Positions 44,931-53,858 of a DNA stretch of 64,000 nucleotides are shown piece by piece. The stretch lies in the NCBI GenBank assembly GCA_002070505.1, contig MWDJ01000011.1, positions 21,679-85,678 of the forward strand, in the 5' to 3' direction. Made by a program: the position numbers and the translations under genes. The notes beneath the pieces were generated by a model that had not been told where the DNA came from, made no database searches, and saw only the letters and a program-made list of their open reading frames with translations. The stretch is from Bacteroidetes bacterium ADurb.Bin145 (GTDB taxonomy: Bacteria > Bacteroidota > Bacteroidia > Bacteroidales > VadinHA17). Position 1 is the stretch's first letter. Each line of letters starts with the position of its first letter.

Positions 44931-46136
44931 TTAAGGAGACGGAACACCCAGGTTCTCCTGAAGAATTCTGATGAGGTCATCAGCATTATATGGCTCCGGG
45001 ATTACCCATCGGGAACCGAAAATCATTTTTGGTATACCACCCATACCACTCTGAATGGTATAACCGTAAATCTGAGTAGAGGTTTTTATATATTGTCCTA
45101 TCCAGGGATCGGCCAATGAAGCTTCGAACTTTTCCCGGCCAACCAGCTCAATGGCTTTTTCCCTTGCGGCTTCAGGACTTCTGGGCAGCCAGTAGTTGCC
45201 TGATTCATATGTGAACATCCAGTTTTCGAAGACGGAATACGCCTTGCGATCGGCAAGCCAGACCGCCAGGCCAATCCCGGCAAGATCGCAGGAATTGATG
45301 TAGGCATCCACATCCCGGGGAATGTAAGGGTTGCACTTTGAATTCAAGGGGGCAGGACAAAGAACAAATGCAAGCTTGTTATTATAACGGTGAATTAGCT
45401 CATCGAGCATAAAATGTATTTTCTGACAATGGGGACATTGATAATCAAAAAGCAAAGTTACGATGTAAGGAGCTTCAGGAGATCCAATAACCGGTGCATT
45501 TTGATAATTGATGGCAGGCAGGTTTTGCTGTGAGCCGACGTCACTATGAACAGCCTTTGGATTGAAGGCTGCCTGGGAAACAGCCAGGACACCTGCAAGA
45601 GTCATTCCACTCAGAACCAGGCCTGTTACCGATAATGGTTTAATTATCCGCCCTGACATATTTCCACCTGTTTTAGTTAACACTCTCCAGATTACCAGAG
45701 CAGCCAGCAGCAGACCGGTTATGTGCGCGGTCATACAATAAGGGCAAAATGCCCTGATGATCCATTTCTGTAAAATTGTGAACCATATAGCGCTGCCCGC
45801 AACCGAACCTGCAAGGAATAACATTACTTTCCAGGCTAACCGGCGGATTGATTCATCTGCAGCAGGACCGGTATACATACCTGATATAAGCATAGCAAGA
45901 TATACTCCTATAGCCAGGCCGCTGACCGGGAAAACACCCGCTATATCCGACCACCGGCTGTTAAGCACTTGTTCGCACGGGCTCCCTCCGCCACAACCTG
46001 CCATAGAGCCGCCCGCCAGATAATGCCAGCTCATGATCACACTCAGTACCAAAGCTAATATGTTCAATCCCGTCAGAACAAGGCGCCACAAGGGCCAGCT
46101 CTGTTTAAGACGGGCGATTTCACCTTGATCAGTCAA
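44931..46136 (-). CDS. VKOR-DsbA fusion: periplasmic disulfide bond-forming enzyme
   Basis: Numbered from the GTG at 46169, the N-terminal half is a four-helix vitamin-K-epoxide-reductase membrane domain with the cysteine pair C59/C65 (CGGGSPC) and active site C142-P-Y-C145. A further helix (about 178-200) leads to a thioredoxin-fold domain with C245-P-H-C248 and a cis-Pro loop (GGIPKMI). Such fusions oxidise substrate dithiols and pass electrons to quinone. I prefer the TTG at 46136, which lies 8 nt behind AGGAGG, because the GTG at 46169 falls inside a terminator stem. Its position between two GH54 genes suggests it serves those cysteine-containing enzymes. Confidence 0.9.
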   Translation of the reverse strand: MTDQGEIARLKQSWPLWRLVLTGLNILALVLSVIMSWHYLAGGSMAGCGGGSPCEQVLNSRWSDIAGVFPVSGLAIGVYLAMLISGMYTGPAADESIRRLAWKVMLFLAGSVAGSAIWFTILQKWIIRAFCPYCMTAHITGLLLAALVIWRVLTKTGGNMSGRIIKPLSVTGLVLSGMTLAGVLAVSQAAFNPKAVHSDVGSQQNLPAINYQNAPVIGSPEAPYIVTLLFDYQCPHCQKIHFMLDELIHRYNNKLAFVLCPAPLNSKCNPYIPRDVDAYINSCDLAGIGLAVWLADRKAYSVFENWMFTYESGNYWLPRSPEAAREKAIELVGREKFEASLADPWIGQYIKTSTQIYGYTIQSGMGGIPKMIFGSRWVIPEPYNADDLIRILQENLGVPSP

Positions 46137-46162
46137 AATCAAATCCTCCTGTGTTTTGAAAT

Positions 46163-46210
46163 AAAACACCCCGCGGTATCTGATTTTACTTTCGATCCGC
46201 GGAGTGTTTT
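46163..46210 (-). terminator. Hairpin terminator after the upstream GH54 gene
   Basis: AAAACAC-C-CCGCGG (46163-46176) pairs with CCGCGG-A-GTGTTTT (46197-46210): 13 base pairs with one mismatch and a 20-nt loop. On the minus strand the stem ends in GTGTTTTATTTC, so the T-rich tail is part of the stem. It lies 34 bp after the GH54 stop and just before the VKOR-DsbA start. Confidence 0.7.
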
Positions 46211-46243
46211 CAATATATTAATATAAACCAGCTTTCATGTTAA

Positions 46244-49200
46244 CTAAGGCCTCCTTACATATTGATTAGGTTCACCTGGTGTCGGGAGGTTACTTGATAA
46301 CTGCTCACCATTTTCATGAGCTTTGGTCAGAGGAGAAGTAAGGGTTATACCGCTGCCGGAGACCTGAGCACCAACAGCATGTGCAAATTTAAGGGGCATT
46401 GTTACCTTAATTGAGTCCATTGGCATACTGCCACCTCCGGCGCCAGGTCCCATACGACGTCGTCCGGCAGATGTTGAAGCAACAACAGCAGTCTCGAGGT
46501 TTGCACCACCATCGATCGTGATGGACTGGCCGGCATTAAATCCTTCCATGCTGACCACAGGAATAACAGTAATACCTGCTTTAGTAGCAGTACCTACTGT
46601 TGTGCCACCGGTTGTACCAACAATCGCGATTACTGCGGTCTCACTGTTCCTGCCGCTTCCGATAATTATTTTCTGACCGTTTACAAAGTTTGCCACGCTT
46701 CCTACTTTAATGTTTTTTGAACCTGCTGCTGCCGGAGCCAGAAGGCTGATCGCATTCTGCAGCTGGAAATCACGGCAATTGAAGTCGCTGTCGGCACCAT
46801 CAGGGTAACGGCCGGCGCTTCTGTTTGGCTGGCTGGCAGGTGCAGTCTGTCCCATCCTGAAGCCTCTGCCGGCAGATGGCGCAGGTACCAGGCATCCGCT
46901 TGCTCCTGCACCTGAAGCAGCCTGATAACCCTCAGCTGCCCACGGATCAACAAGTAAGCCATAGTTGAGACCATCAACAACATTGCCATTAGCGTCACGC
47001 AGTACCATATTACCGGCACTGGCGGAAAGTGCCGGACCACCGAACCATTGGTCAGGCGCTGGTGCTCCCTGGTAACCCGCAGTATTTACTTTTTCATCCC
47101 GTACTACATCATCAATATCGTGATCATTTGCCAGAGGCTGGTCGAAAGTGATGCTGTAGCTGAGTGCCAAAACAGGCTCATTGCTGGAGTGAGCAAAGGC
47201 TGTTGCAGGTTTGAAGCTTATACCTGTTCCCCTTGCACTGAAAGGCATGTTTGATGCATGATTGAATTTCAGACGTCCGGTAAGATCCAGCCCTGTACCA
47301 GGATCATCCTTTGCCGTAAGCGGACCGTTGAAGGTACTGCGGGAAGATTGAGTTCCGACACGTTTCACAGTGACAGTTTCGATTCCATGTCCCTTGCTGT
47401 CGATATCAAGTCTGATCTTATCACCTGGTGAGATATTTTCGACTGAAGAAACTTTAATGTTCCTGTCACCAGGTTTAGCATCCATTGAGAGCCATGCCTG
47501 AGTGCCGGGTTTGCCAACCTGGGTTATCGTAACTATCTCGTATTTTTCAATAAACTGAGAAGCGGAGGGATAAGTGGCCCCATAACCGATAGCCATTTTC
47601 TGTCCGACTTCGAAGCCGCTGACACTTGTGACAGGAATATTGACAGATCCTTTGGGGATTGTTATTACCGGACCATCGGGCAGGGGCTGCCAAACCGTTG
47701 TTGAGCCTCTGGGTCCGCCTCTCTGTCCACCACCAAATGGTAAAGCTGGCGTTTCAGGCGCAGAAGGTGCTGTGAGGCTTACTATCCTTCGGGTTTCCAT
47801 TGCCGGTCCGGTACCGATCTGTACCATATCTCCTACCGACATATCTGTTGTATTCCTGACATAAATTGTCTTTTCTCCCTTTTTTGCCGGAACTACAAGT
47901 CCGGAGTTGGAAAGACCTAACAGGTAGAAACTTCTCGGAGATAGTTTTATCCCGGCAGGGATCTTCACGGATGAGAAGATCGGCATCTGGGTCTGGTGTT
48001 GAGTGAGAGTCCAGCCTGAAATATCGACCTCACTGTCTCCTGCATTATAAAGTTCTATGAATGAGTTTGTTGAGTTGTCTGCAGAACCATCGCTTACACG
48101 AAACTCATTAATCTTTACAGGACTTACATTACGGACTTTTTCAACCGTTGTTTCGGACCGGTTTCGGCCGTTACCTGAATCTGTCCATGTTGCTTTGCCG
48201 ATCAGATCCCCGTTGAAAAACTCCGATCCTGAAGTAACAGTGAATGTTGCACTGACACTTTCGCCTGGTGCTACCGGGGCAGAGAATTTTTTCGAAGTTT
48301 CGTTTGTACTTAAGACAACGGATTTCCATCCTCTGGGTACAGTAATACTTAGAGTTACATCCTTAACAGAAGCTCCTGTTGAATTTGTGAAAGTAACAGT
48401 AGTGTTTTGTGAGGTACGTGGTGAGAAAGTCTGAAGTCCGGGAGGAGTATCTGTTTCATTTGCAGGAGCTATGCTCAGGTAATGTACATTGTATTTTGCA
48501 GCTACTACATTGGCCTGGATTTTCTGATTTGTTTCCTGTGTGGGGAAAGTACCCGCTGCGGTCATTGCACCTTCATAGAAGGTACCTTGTGAGCCAACAC
48601 TGTTATCACCACCATTACCCAGCAGGATAGCTCCCTGCTTGCGCATCGGGTCATAGCTGCTTCTGTCATTTATAACACGCGATCCATCGAACATGACTTG
48701 CAGATTACCCTGCTGGGCATCTCCTCCCATTGATCTCCAGTGATGAGGTTCGCCGTCAGCTGTTGCAGTCACGAAGCGCCAGGAGATACTTGGCAGATCG
48801 GGGCAGTATTTATCGTTCGGGGATGGATTGACACAGCCGACCAGGTTATTTTCCTGGTCAGTCATGATCCATGGTCCGGGGGCCTGCCCACGATACCAGG
48901 CAGTGGCATTGCCATAGTAGGTTGTTTCCATTGTACCATCTCCGTCGTCACGGCTGTCGGTCTCTGCATTGCCGTAATCGAAGCAGCATCCGGAGTTGTA
49001 ATGATGTCCGCTGATTACCCAATACTGACCTTCGGCCTGGTCGTCGACAGCAGTACCAACCGGATCGTCGTCGCGAAGTCCCATACCCGGTTCGATGAAG
49101 ACACCATAAACTTTATGGCCCTGTATCGTAACAGGAGCCATGTCGGCGACTGGCAGATTGTTAAATCCGCCCATTGCCGGGCCACTGAATCCGCCCCGGG

Positions 49201-49594
49201 GAGCCTGGGTCAGGTGATTGCCTTTACCTGACTGGTCATAGAGAACAGTGATCCAGCAGTAAGTATTGGCGCAGAAAGCATCCTGAGCGGCCGCGTCAGC
49301 ATATCCTCCGGGATCGCCCTCGCTGGGTTGCGCGACACCTATATCAAGGGTCTTGCCGTCTGATTGCCGCATTACCTGGTACAGCGGGCCATTATAGGAA
49401 GCATATAATGCACGCGTACTGCTGTGAGCTGCCACGCACGGATTGCCGGCAGCAGCATAGACATCGCATGGACCTTCCGCTCTTGGCGGAGCAGCCTTGC
49501 TCCCCAACCCCGACATTGCCATTACCATTATCATGGCAGCAGGCAATATAAGTGCCAGTGTAAGAATAATTAAGAAACGACTTTTCTTCTTCAT
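46244..49594 (-). CDS. GH54 alpha-L-arabinofuranosidase with split lamin-tail C-terminus
   Basis: This 1116-residue paralogue of the 41647-44841 protein carries the GH54 domain at about 40-375, with vicinal cysteines C203-C204 (SGCCFDYGN), nucleophile Glu248 in WIMTDQENN and acid/base Asp330 in GNGGDNS. It has extra cysteines (C254, C264) that its sister lacks. The tail repeats the same plan: NEW3-like domain, lamin-tail start (VKINEFRVSDGS, DISGWTL), repeat block (SVNIPVTSVSGFEVGQKM), lamin-tail middle (NMVLRDANGNVVDGLNYG, SAGRYPDGADSDFNC), second repeat block and TPGEPN at the end. GH54 enzymes release arabinofuranose from arabinan and arabinoxylan. An N-terminal membrane segment implies export. 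The AAGGAG ribosome site is better than at most genes here. Confidence 0.9.
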   Translation of the reverse strand: MKKKSRFLIILTLALILPAAMIMVMAMSGLGSKAAPPRAEGPCDVYAAAGNPCVAAHSSTRALYASYNGPLYQVMRQSDGKTLDIGVAQPSEGDPGGYADAAAQDAFCANTYCWITVLYDQSGKGNHLTQAPRGGFSGPAMGGFNNLPVADMAPVTIQGHKVYGVFIEPGMGLRDDDPVGTAVDDQAEGQYWVISGHHYNSGCCFDYGNAETDSRDDGDGTMETTYYGNATAWYRGQAPGPWIMTDQENNLVGCVNPSPNDKYCPDLPSISWRFVTATADGEPHHWRSMGGDAQQGNLQVMFDGSRVINDRSSYDPMRKQGAILLGNGGDNSVGSQGTFYEGAMTAAGTFPTQETNQKIQANVVAAKYNVHYLSIAPANETDTPPGLQTFSPRTSQNTTVTFTNSTGASVKDVTLSITVPRGWKSVVLSTNETSKKFSAPVAPGESVSATFTVTSGSEFFNGDLIGKATWTDSGNGRNRSETTVEKVRNVSPVKINEFRVSDGSADNSTNSFIELYNAGDSEVDISGWTLTQHQTQMPIFSSVKIPAGIKLSPRSFYLLGLSNSGLVVPAKKGEKTIYVRNTTDMSVGDMVQIGTGPAMETRRIVSLTAPSAPETPALPFGGGQRGGPRGSTTVWQPLPDGPVITIPKGSVNIPVTSVSGFEVGQKMAIGYGATYPSASQFIEKYEIVTITQVGKPGTQAWLSMDAKPGDRNIKVSSVENISPGDKIRLDIDSKGHGIETVTVKRVGTQSSRSTFNGPLTAKDDPGTGLDLTGRLKFNHASNMPFSARGTGISFKPATAFAHSSNEPVLALSYSITFDQPLANDHDIDDVVRDEKVNTAGYQGAPAPDQWFGGPALSASAGNMVLRDANGNVVDGLNYGLLVDPWAAEGYQAASGAGASGCLVPAPSAGRGFRMGQTAPASQPNRSAGRYPDGADSDFNCRDFQLQNAISLLAPAAAGSKNIKVGSVANFVNGQKIIIGSGRNSETAVIAIVGTTGGTTVGTATKAGITVIPVVSMEGFNAGQSITIDGGANLETAVVASTSAGRRRMGPGAGGGSMPMDSIKVTMPLKFAHAVGAQVSGSGITLTSPLTKAHENGEQLSSNLPTPGEPNQYVRRP

Positions 49595-49695
49595 TTTAAT
49601 TCTCCTTTTTAATATTGTTATGTATTTAGTTTTGTTTTACCTGATATTATGATTTAGGGCACTTTCAAATATCTTCATTTTTATTTATCGTTAAA

Positions 49696-51360
49696 TTAAC
49701 GATCTAATCCCCGGAATTTAAAATTTTTAAAAATAACATCGCCTTTGCCTGCCGCATAAAGTGAAATAGTATTTGCATTAGACACAGAAGTTGAGTTTTT
49801 AAACATTGTCCAGTTTTTACCGTCACTACTGTAAAAGCAGGAAATATCAGCATTGATATTTCTGATCTTAACAAAGATATGCAAACCATCCCAATCGAGA
49901 TAATTAGCTACTCCTCCCCATGTGGCAAAAAGTTCACTTTTACGGATTCCGGCTGTTGCGAAGCTGTTACGACCGCCGCTTCCGGTTATAAGTAAACCTC
50001 CTTCTGCTGTTTCGGGGATTTCAACCTCTACCTCTGCTTCATAGGAATGATGGTATTGAGTTACTGATATTACAGATGCACCTTCCGGTTGTATAGCTGC
50101 CTCCCCCGGAATACTTCCCTTTGCAGGCATCTTTAAAAATCCCTTTCCAAACTCATACCCGGCGGCTGGATCCGCATCTTTTCCTGCAGTCCACTGCCAT
50201 CCAAGCTTTTCAGAAGTAAAGTTATCTGAGACCGGTATCCCATGTCCGATATTTTCTCCTGCCGGTTTCTTAATATCATCATAAACAGTTACTCCCTCAG
50301 CGATTACCGGCCATCCATCTTCAGTCCATTGAACCGGAAGAAGTAATGATTGTTTACCGAGAGTCTCATAGCCTTTCTCATAACCTGTAAACATAAACCA
50401 CCAGTTTCCATCAATATCGTCGATGAGCGTTCCATGTCCCTGGCGTACCCATTTCTCATTCTGGTCCCAGGTACGGACGATCGGATTATAAGGTGAGTTT
50501 TCCCAGGGTCCTTCCAGCGATCTGGCCCGTGCAATAACTCCCATATGGGCTGTTGTAGGGCCTCCTGTTCCTCCTTCGGCACTTGCTATATAATAATAGT
50601 CATTATGATGAATCAGTTTTGGTGCTTCAAGACATTTACATTCCATTACCCATCCTTCGGGGACATCCCATCCATCATAAACCTCCTTAAGATCTCCCTT
50701 AACACTAAGGCCGTCAGGGGCGAGCCTGATCATCATGCCCTTATTAAAAAAGAGATAACGGTTTCCTTCTGAATCTACAATATGTCCCGGATCAAAGAGA
50801 CCGTATACTCCCAATTCGATGGGCTCGCTCCAGGGACCTGCAGGATCGTCAGCCCAGATAACTACATTGCTCCATCCTTTATCGCCCTTGTCCTTAAATG
50901 GTACTCCAAGCAGACTTCGTTGAGCCATATTTAAGGGTCCAACGTTGCCAATTGACATATTTACCTCAGTAGTATATATGTAATATTTTCCTTTATAATA
51001 AGTTATATCTGAGGCCCATGTACCACTCCTGAATGTATTCAGTGAAGGAGGTAACGGTACCCAGTTCACCATGTCGCGGGAATGCCAAACCGACCTGCCT
51101 CCTGCCATCATGTAATAATCTTTGTCTACCCTGACAATTGTATTATCGCCTCTGGTGCCTGTCAAAACCGGATTCCGAAAATACCCGTTACCAAGATCAG
51201 CCAATGGGATGGTATTGTCGTTTGACAATTCAATAGCTGGTTGTTTCTTGACTTTTTCAACTGAGGTTTCTTGTTTTTGTTTACATGTCACTGTAGATAG
51301 CGACATGACAATAACCGATGCGATAATTATTCTTTTTGTATCTGGCATCTTAATAGTCAT
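49696..51360 (-). CDS. GH43-like glycosidase lipoprotein
   Basis: The 554-residue protein has a lipoprotein signal (STVTCK). A five-bladed propeller shows GH43 signatures: base Asp in RGDNTIVRVDKDYYM, modulator Asp in GLFDPGHIVDSEG and acid Glu in KCLEAPKLIHHNDYYY. A C-terminal concanavalin-like sandwich (about 370-554; SEKLGWQWTAG, DVIFKNFKFRG) is typical of larger GH43 members. It is expected to act on arabinofuranosyl or xylosyl groups. The start codon overlaps the stop of the preceding gene (ATGA at 51357-51360). A second in-frame ATG at 51348 is possible. Confidence 0.87.
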   Translation of the reverse strand: MTIKMPDTKRIIIASVIVMSLSTVTCKQKQETSVEKVKKQPAIELSNDNTIPLADLGNGYFRNPVLTGTRGDNTIVRVDKDYYMMAGGRSVWHSRDMVNWVPLPPSLNTFRSGTWASDITYYKGKYYIYTTEVNMSIGNVGPLNMAQRSLLGVPFKDKGDKGWSNVVIWADDPAGPWSEPIELGVYGLFDPGHIVDSEGNRYLFFNKGMMIRLAPDGLSVKGDLKEVYDGWDVPEGWVMECKCLEAPKLIHHNDYYYIASAEGGTGGPTTAHMGVIARARSLEGPWENSPYNPIVRTWDQNEKWVRQGHGTLIDDIDGNWWFMFTGYEKGYETLGKQSLLLPVQWTEDGWPVIAEGVTVYDDIKKPAGENIGHGIPVSDNFTSEKLGWQWTAGKDADPAAGYEFGKGFLKMPAKGSIPGEAAIQPEGASVISVTQYHHSYEAEVEVEIPETAEGGLLITGSGGRNSFATAGIRKSELFATWGGVANYLDWDGLHIFVKIRNINADISCFYSSDGKNWTMFKNSTSVSNANTISLYAAGKGDVIFKNFKFRGLDR

Positions 51361-53789
51361 TTTCCTGTTGACAATAATTTATATAATTCCGGATCAAATT
51401 CCTCCAAACCGGTAATACCGTGCAAATGATTGACTGAAACCCATGGCAGCCAGCTCCGGTGTGATCCGTTGCCTCTGTTCCGGCCCATACTCCAGTTTTC
51501 CTGTTGCCATCCGGGCCCTAAAAGATCATATGTTCGTCCCGGGATTGCAAGCATTGCTTTTGTATTATGCAGAAGGATATGTGCTACATCAAGGTAGTGT
51601 TCATCATTAGTATATTTATATAATCTGGCGTAAGCGGGTACTGACCAGGCCATATACTGGTCTACGCCTGAGCCACGTGCAGTTATTCCATTAACTCCGG
51701 TTGTAGGTACACCTGGTTTCCAGCCAAGCATTGCAGGATCAGCATCGACAGGCATGGGTACATTCCAGATCCATATCCAGCTCTCGGCAAAATTTGCAGC
51801 TGCTTTGGCGCGTTCAAGCCACTTATTGTCTTTTGTATTTTCATATAGTGCAAGATATCCTTCAAGAGCAAGCATTCCAGCCTCTTTATCAGTAACATTA
51901 GGATTGTCAGTAGCTCCTCCTATAAAGATACCACGGCTGCCGTAGGTATTCCATGTATATTCACCTGCGCGTATGGCACAATCCAGATATTTTTGCTGAC
52001 CGGTTTCTTCAGTAAGTCTGACAAGAAGGGGTACAGGAATGCAACTGCTTGTCCCAGACTCTTCTCTGGGTGTACCCAGTCCGGCGTTCCAGCTTCTCGG
52101 GAATGAACCGTCGGTACGCTGCTGGGGTATCAGCCAGTCGCCGAACTGCTGACACCAGGCCATCCATTCCGGGTGTTCACGTCCGGATTTCCTTTCACGG
52201 CGGATAACATCAATCAGACAACGCAGATCTTCCGATGGTTCTCTTATTGTAACTACTCCTTCAGACTGACAATCAGGCTTCCCGGTCAATAAATTAAAAC
52301 CGGTACCTGCCGGAGGGGCCAGTGGTACAATACGGACAAAACTGTTTATTATCATTAATCCCAGTTCTCTCATTCTCTGACCGCGCGGACCGGGATCGCG
52401 ATCACCTTCCTGTAAAAGCTGGTCGGCAGATTCTATTCCCTTTGCTACAAAACCCATTAAAATTTTTGGCCAGCGGGCCAGTTCATATGCCTTAGGATCG
52501 AAACTAACCTTAAGGGTACGTGCAAGGATCTCCATTTTAACCAATTCTTCAGGAGTAGGAATGGATCGTCCGGTACCATCTACAGGACGGGCCTGAGCCG
52601 GCTGAGCCGGCCGGGGTTGCGGGGCAGGGGCCACTGCATTAGCGGGTAATCCCCCGGGTACCGGCAAAGAAGTTCTTCGATAGGAACCAGGGTTTCCTGT
52701 AACTGCATCATAAAGAAACCCTACTCCAGCCATATCACGAACAACAAGGACATGATCTGCAAGATGATCTATCATTGCGCGGCGGGCAACTTCTATATCG
52801 ATAGGTGTGATCTGAGGTTTCAGGCTTTCCCATGCCCAGCGCCAGCCATCACGGACCAATGAGCTGAAAGAATCACCCTTGCTCAGTCGGAAACCCACCT
52901 GATAATTCTGGGTAAAACCATTTATGACTGGATTATATCTATGTCTTACTATTCTTGTTGGTGTTGTTGAACCGGAAAGCCCAAATCCCCCGGAGAATTC
53001 ATTTGTTGTACCCGGCATCCAGAAGCCAAATTCAACTCCACTGCCATCCACTTCACGTGCCCCAACAGCGCCGAATCTGATCTTTTCATCAATTACCGGC
53101 GTTGTAGCAGGAGCAGTTGTCTCTGCGAGGGTTGTCGCACCATCCGGAGCGAGATCCAGGACAGCCGCCCAGCTCCCGTTCTTGAAAGACAGACCAAACA
53201 GAGGTGCGGATATATAATCTTCTCTTATCGAAAAGCATTTTGAATTGTAAGCCAGAGTGCCTCCCGGTGAAGTTTCTCCATCGTAAGTGGGATCGCCATA
53301 TAGTACATCCGGTGCGAAATAGGTCATATCCTCCCATTTCAATATTGGTTCAGTTGAAAACCTTATAGCTGAAAGAAATCCGGCGTCATTTCCGGATCCA
53401 TTAACAGTTACTTTCCTGTGGACAGACAATACATCACCCGAAATGCTCCATTTGTCCTCGATACTAAAAGAGGCTCCATTACCATCCGCTATTTCAGCTT
53501 TCGAGACCAAAGCACCTTCCGTTTTTTTCACTGACTGATAGCCTGAAGCAAGTTTTATTATATCCTCAGCGCTTTTAAAGACTTCAATTTGAGCAGGTTT
53601 CCGGTTTAAAAGCAAAGGAAATTCAGTCCCTGAAATTTCAATACCCCAGTTACCTGATGTATCACGCACAAACGAAACTATTGCACCCGATTCCAGTACA
53701 CCAAGTTTCGTCCGTTTACCATAGTGGTTACACCCTGAAAGAAGTAAAAGGCACAATCCGAGAATAAAACTTTTTCTTATTGTTTTCAT
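51357..53789 (-). CDS. Uncharacterised (alpha/alpha)6-barrel lipoprotein, putative glycoside hydrolase
   Basis: This 810-residue lipoprotein (lipobox LLSGC, Cys20) has an N-terminal beta-sandwich (about 28-310) and a C-terminal helical toroid (about 325-800) with repeats such as YLDCAIRAGEYTWNTYG, LALEGYLALYENTKDNKWLERAKAAANF and YARLYKYTNDEHYLDVAHILL. This is the layout of GH88/105/127/154-type enzymes. A Pro/Ala/Arg-rich linker (about 376-412) interrupts the first helices. Candidate acidic residues exist (EESGTSS, DKEAGM), but no catalytic set matches a family I know. It lies between GH127 and GH43, so a role in side-chain removal is plausible. Confidence 0.6.
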   Translation of the reverse strand: MKTIRKSFILGLCLLLLSGCNHYGKRTKLGVLESGAIVSFVRDTSGNWGIEISGTEFPLLLNRKPAQIEVFKSAEDIIKLASGYQSVKKTEGALVSKAEIADGNGASFSIEDKWSISGDVLSVHRKVTVNGSGNDAGFLSAIRFSTEPILKWEDMTYFAPDVLYGDPTYDGETSPGGTLAYNSKCFSIREDYISAPLFGLSFKNGSWAAVLDLAPDGATTLAETTAPATTPVIDEKIRFGAVGAREVDGSGVEFGFWMPGTTNEFSGGFGLSGSTTPTRIVRHRYNPVINGFTQNYQVGFRLSKGDSFSSLVRDGWRWAWESLKPQITPIDIEVARRAMIDHLADHVLVVRDMAGVGFLYDAVTGNPGSYRRTSLPVPGGLPANAVAPAPQPRPAQPAQARPVDGTGRSIPTPEELVKMEILARTLKVSFDPKAYELARWPKILMGFVAKGIESADQLLQEGDRDPGPRGQRMRELGLMIINSFVRIVPLAPPAGTGFNLLTGKPDCQSEGVVTIREPSEDLRCLIDVIRRERKSGREHPEWMAWCQQFGDWLIPQQRTDGSFPRSWNAGLGTPREESGTSSCIPVPLLVRLTEETGQQKYLDCAIRAGEYTWNTYGSRGIFIGGATDNPNVTDKEAGMLALEGYLALYENTKDNKWLERAKAAANFAESWIWIWNVPMPVDADPAMLGWKPGVPTTGVNGITARGSGVDQYMAWSVPAYARLYKYTNDEHYLDVAHILLHNTKAMLAIPGRTYDLLGPGWQQENWSMGRNRGNGSHRSWLPWVSVNHLHGITGLEEFDPELYKLLSTGK

Positions 53790-53858
53790 AGGTCATGTTA
53801 ATTATTGCAATGTCTTTTTATTACTGATGTTTTCGATATCTATTAGCCTGGACCCACA

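Noticed and set aside
46136-46169. GTG at 46169 as the start of the VKOR-DsbA gene
   Set aside because: It lies inside a terminator stem and has no ribosome site. The TTG at 46136 has AGGAGG at ideal spacing, so the GTG is kept only as an alternative.
44931-49594. GH54/VKOR block as a mobile element
   Set aside because: No transposase, integrase, terminal repeats or target-site duplication was seen at the edges, so only composition-based transfer is suggested.
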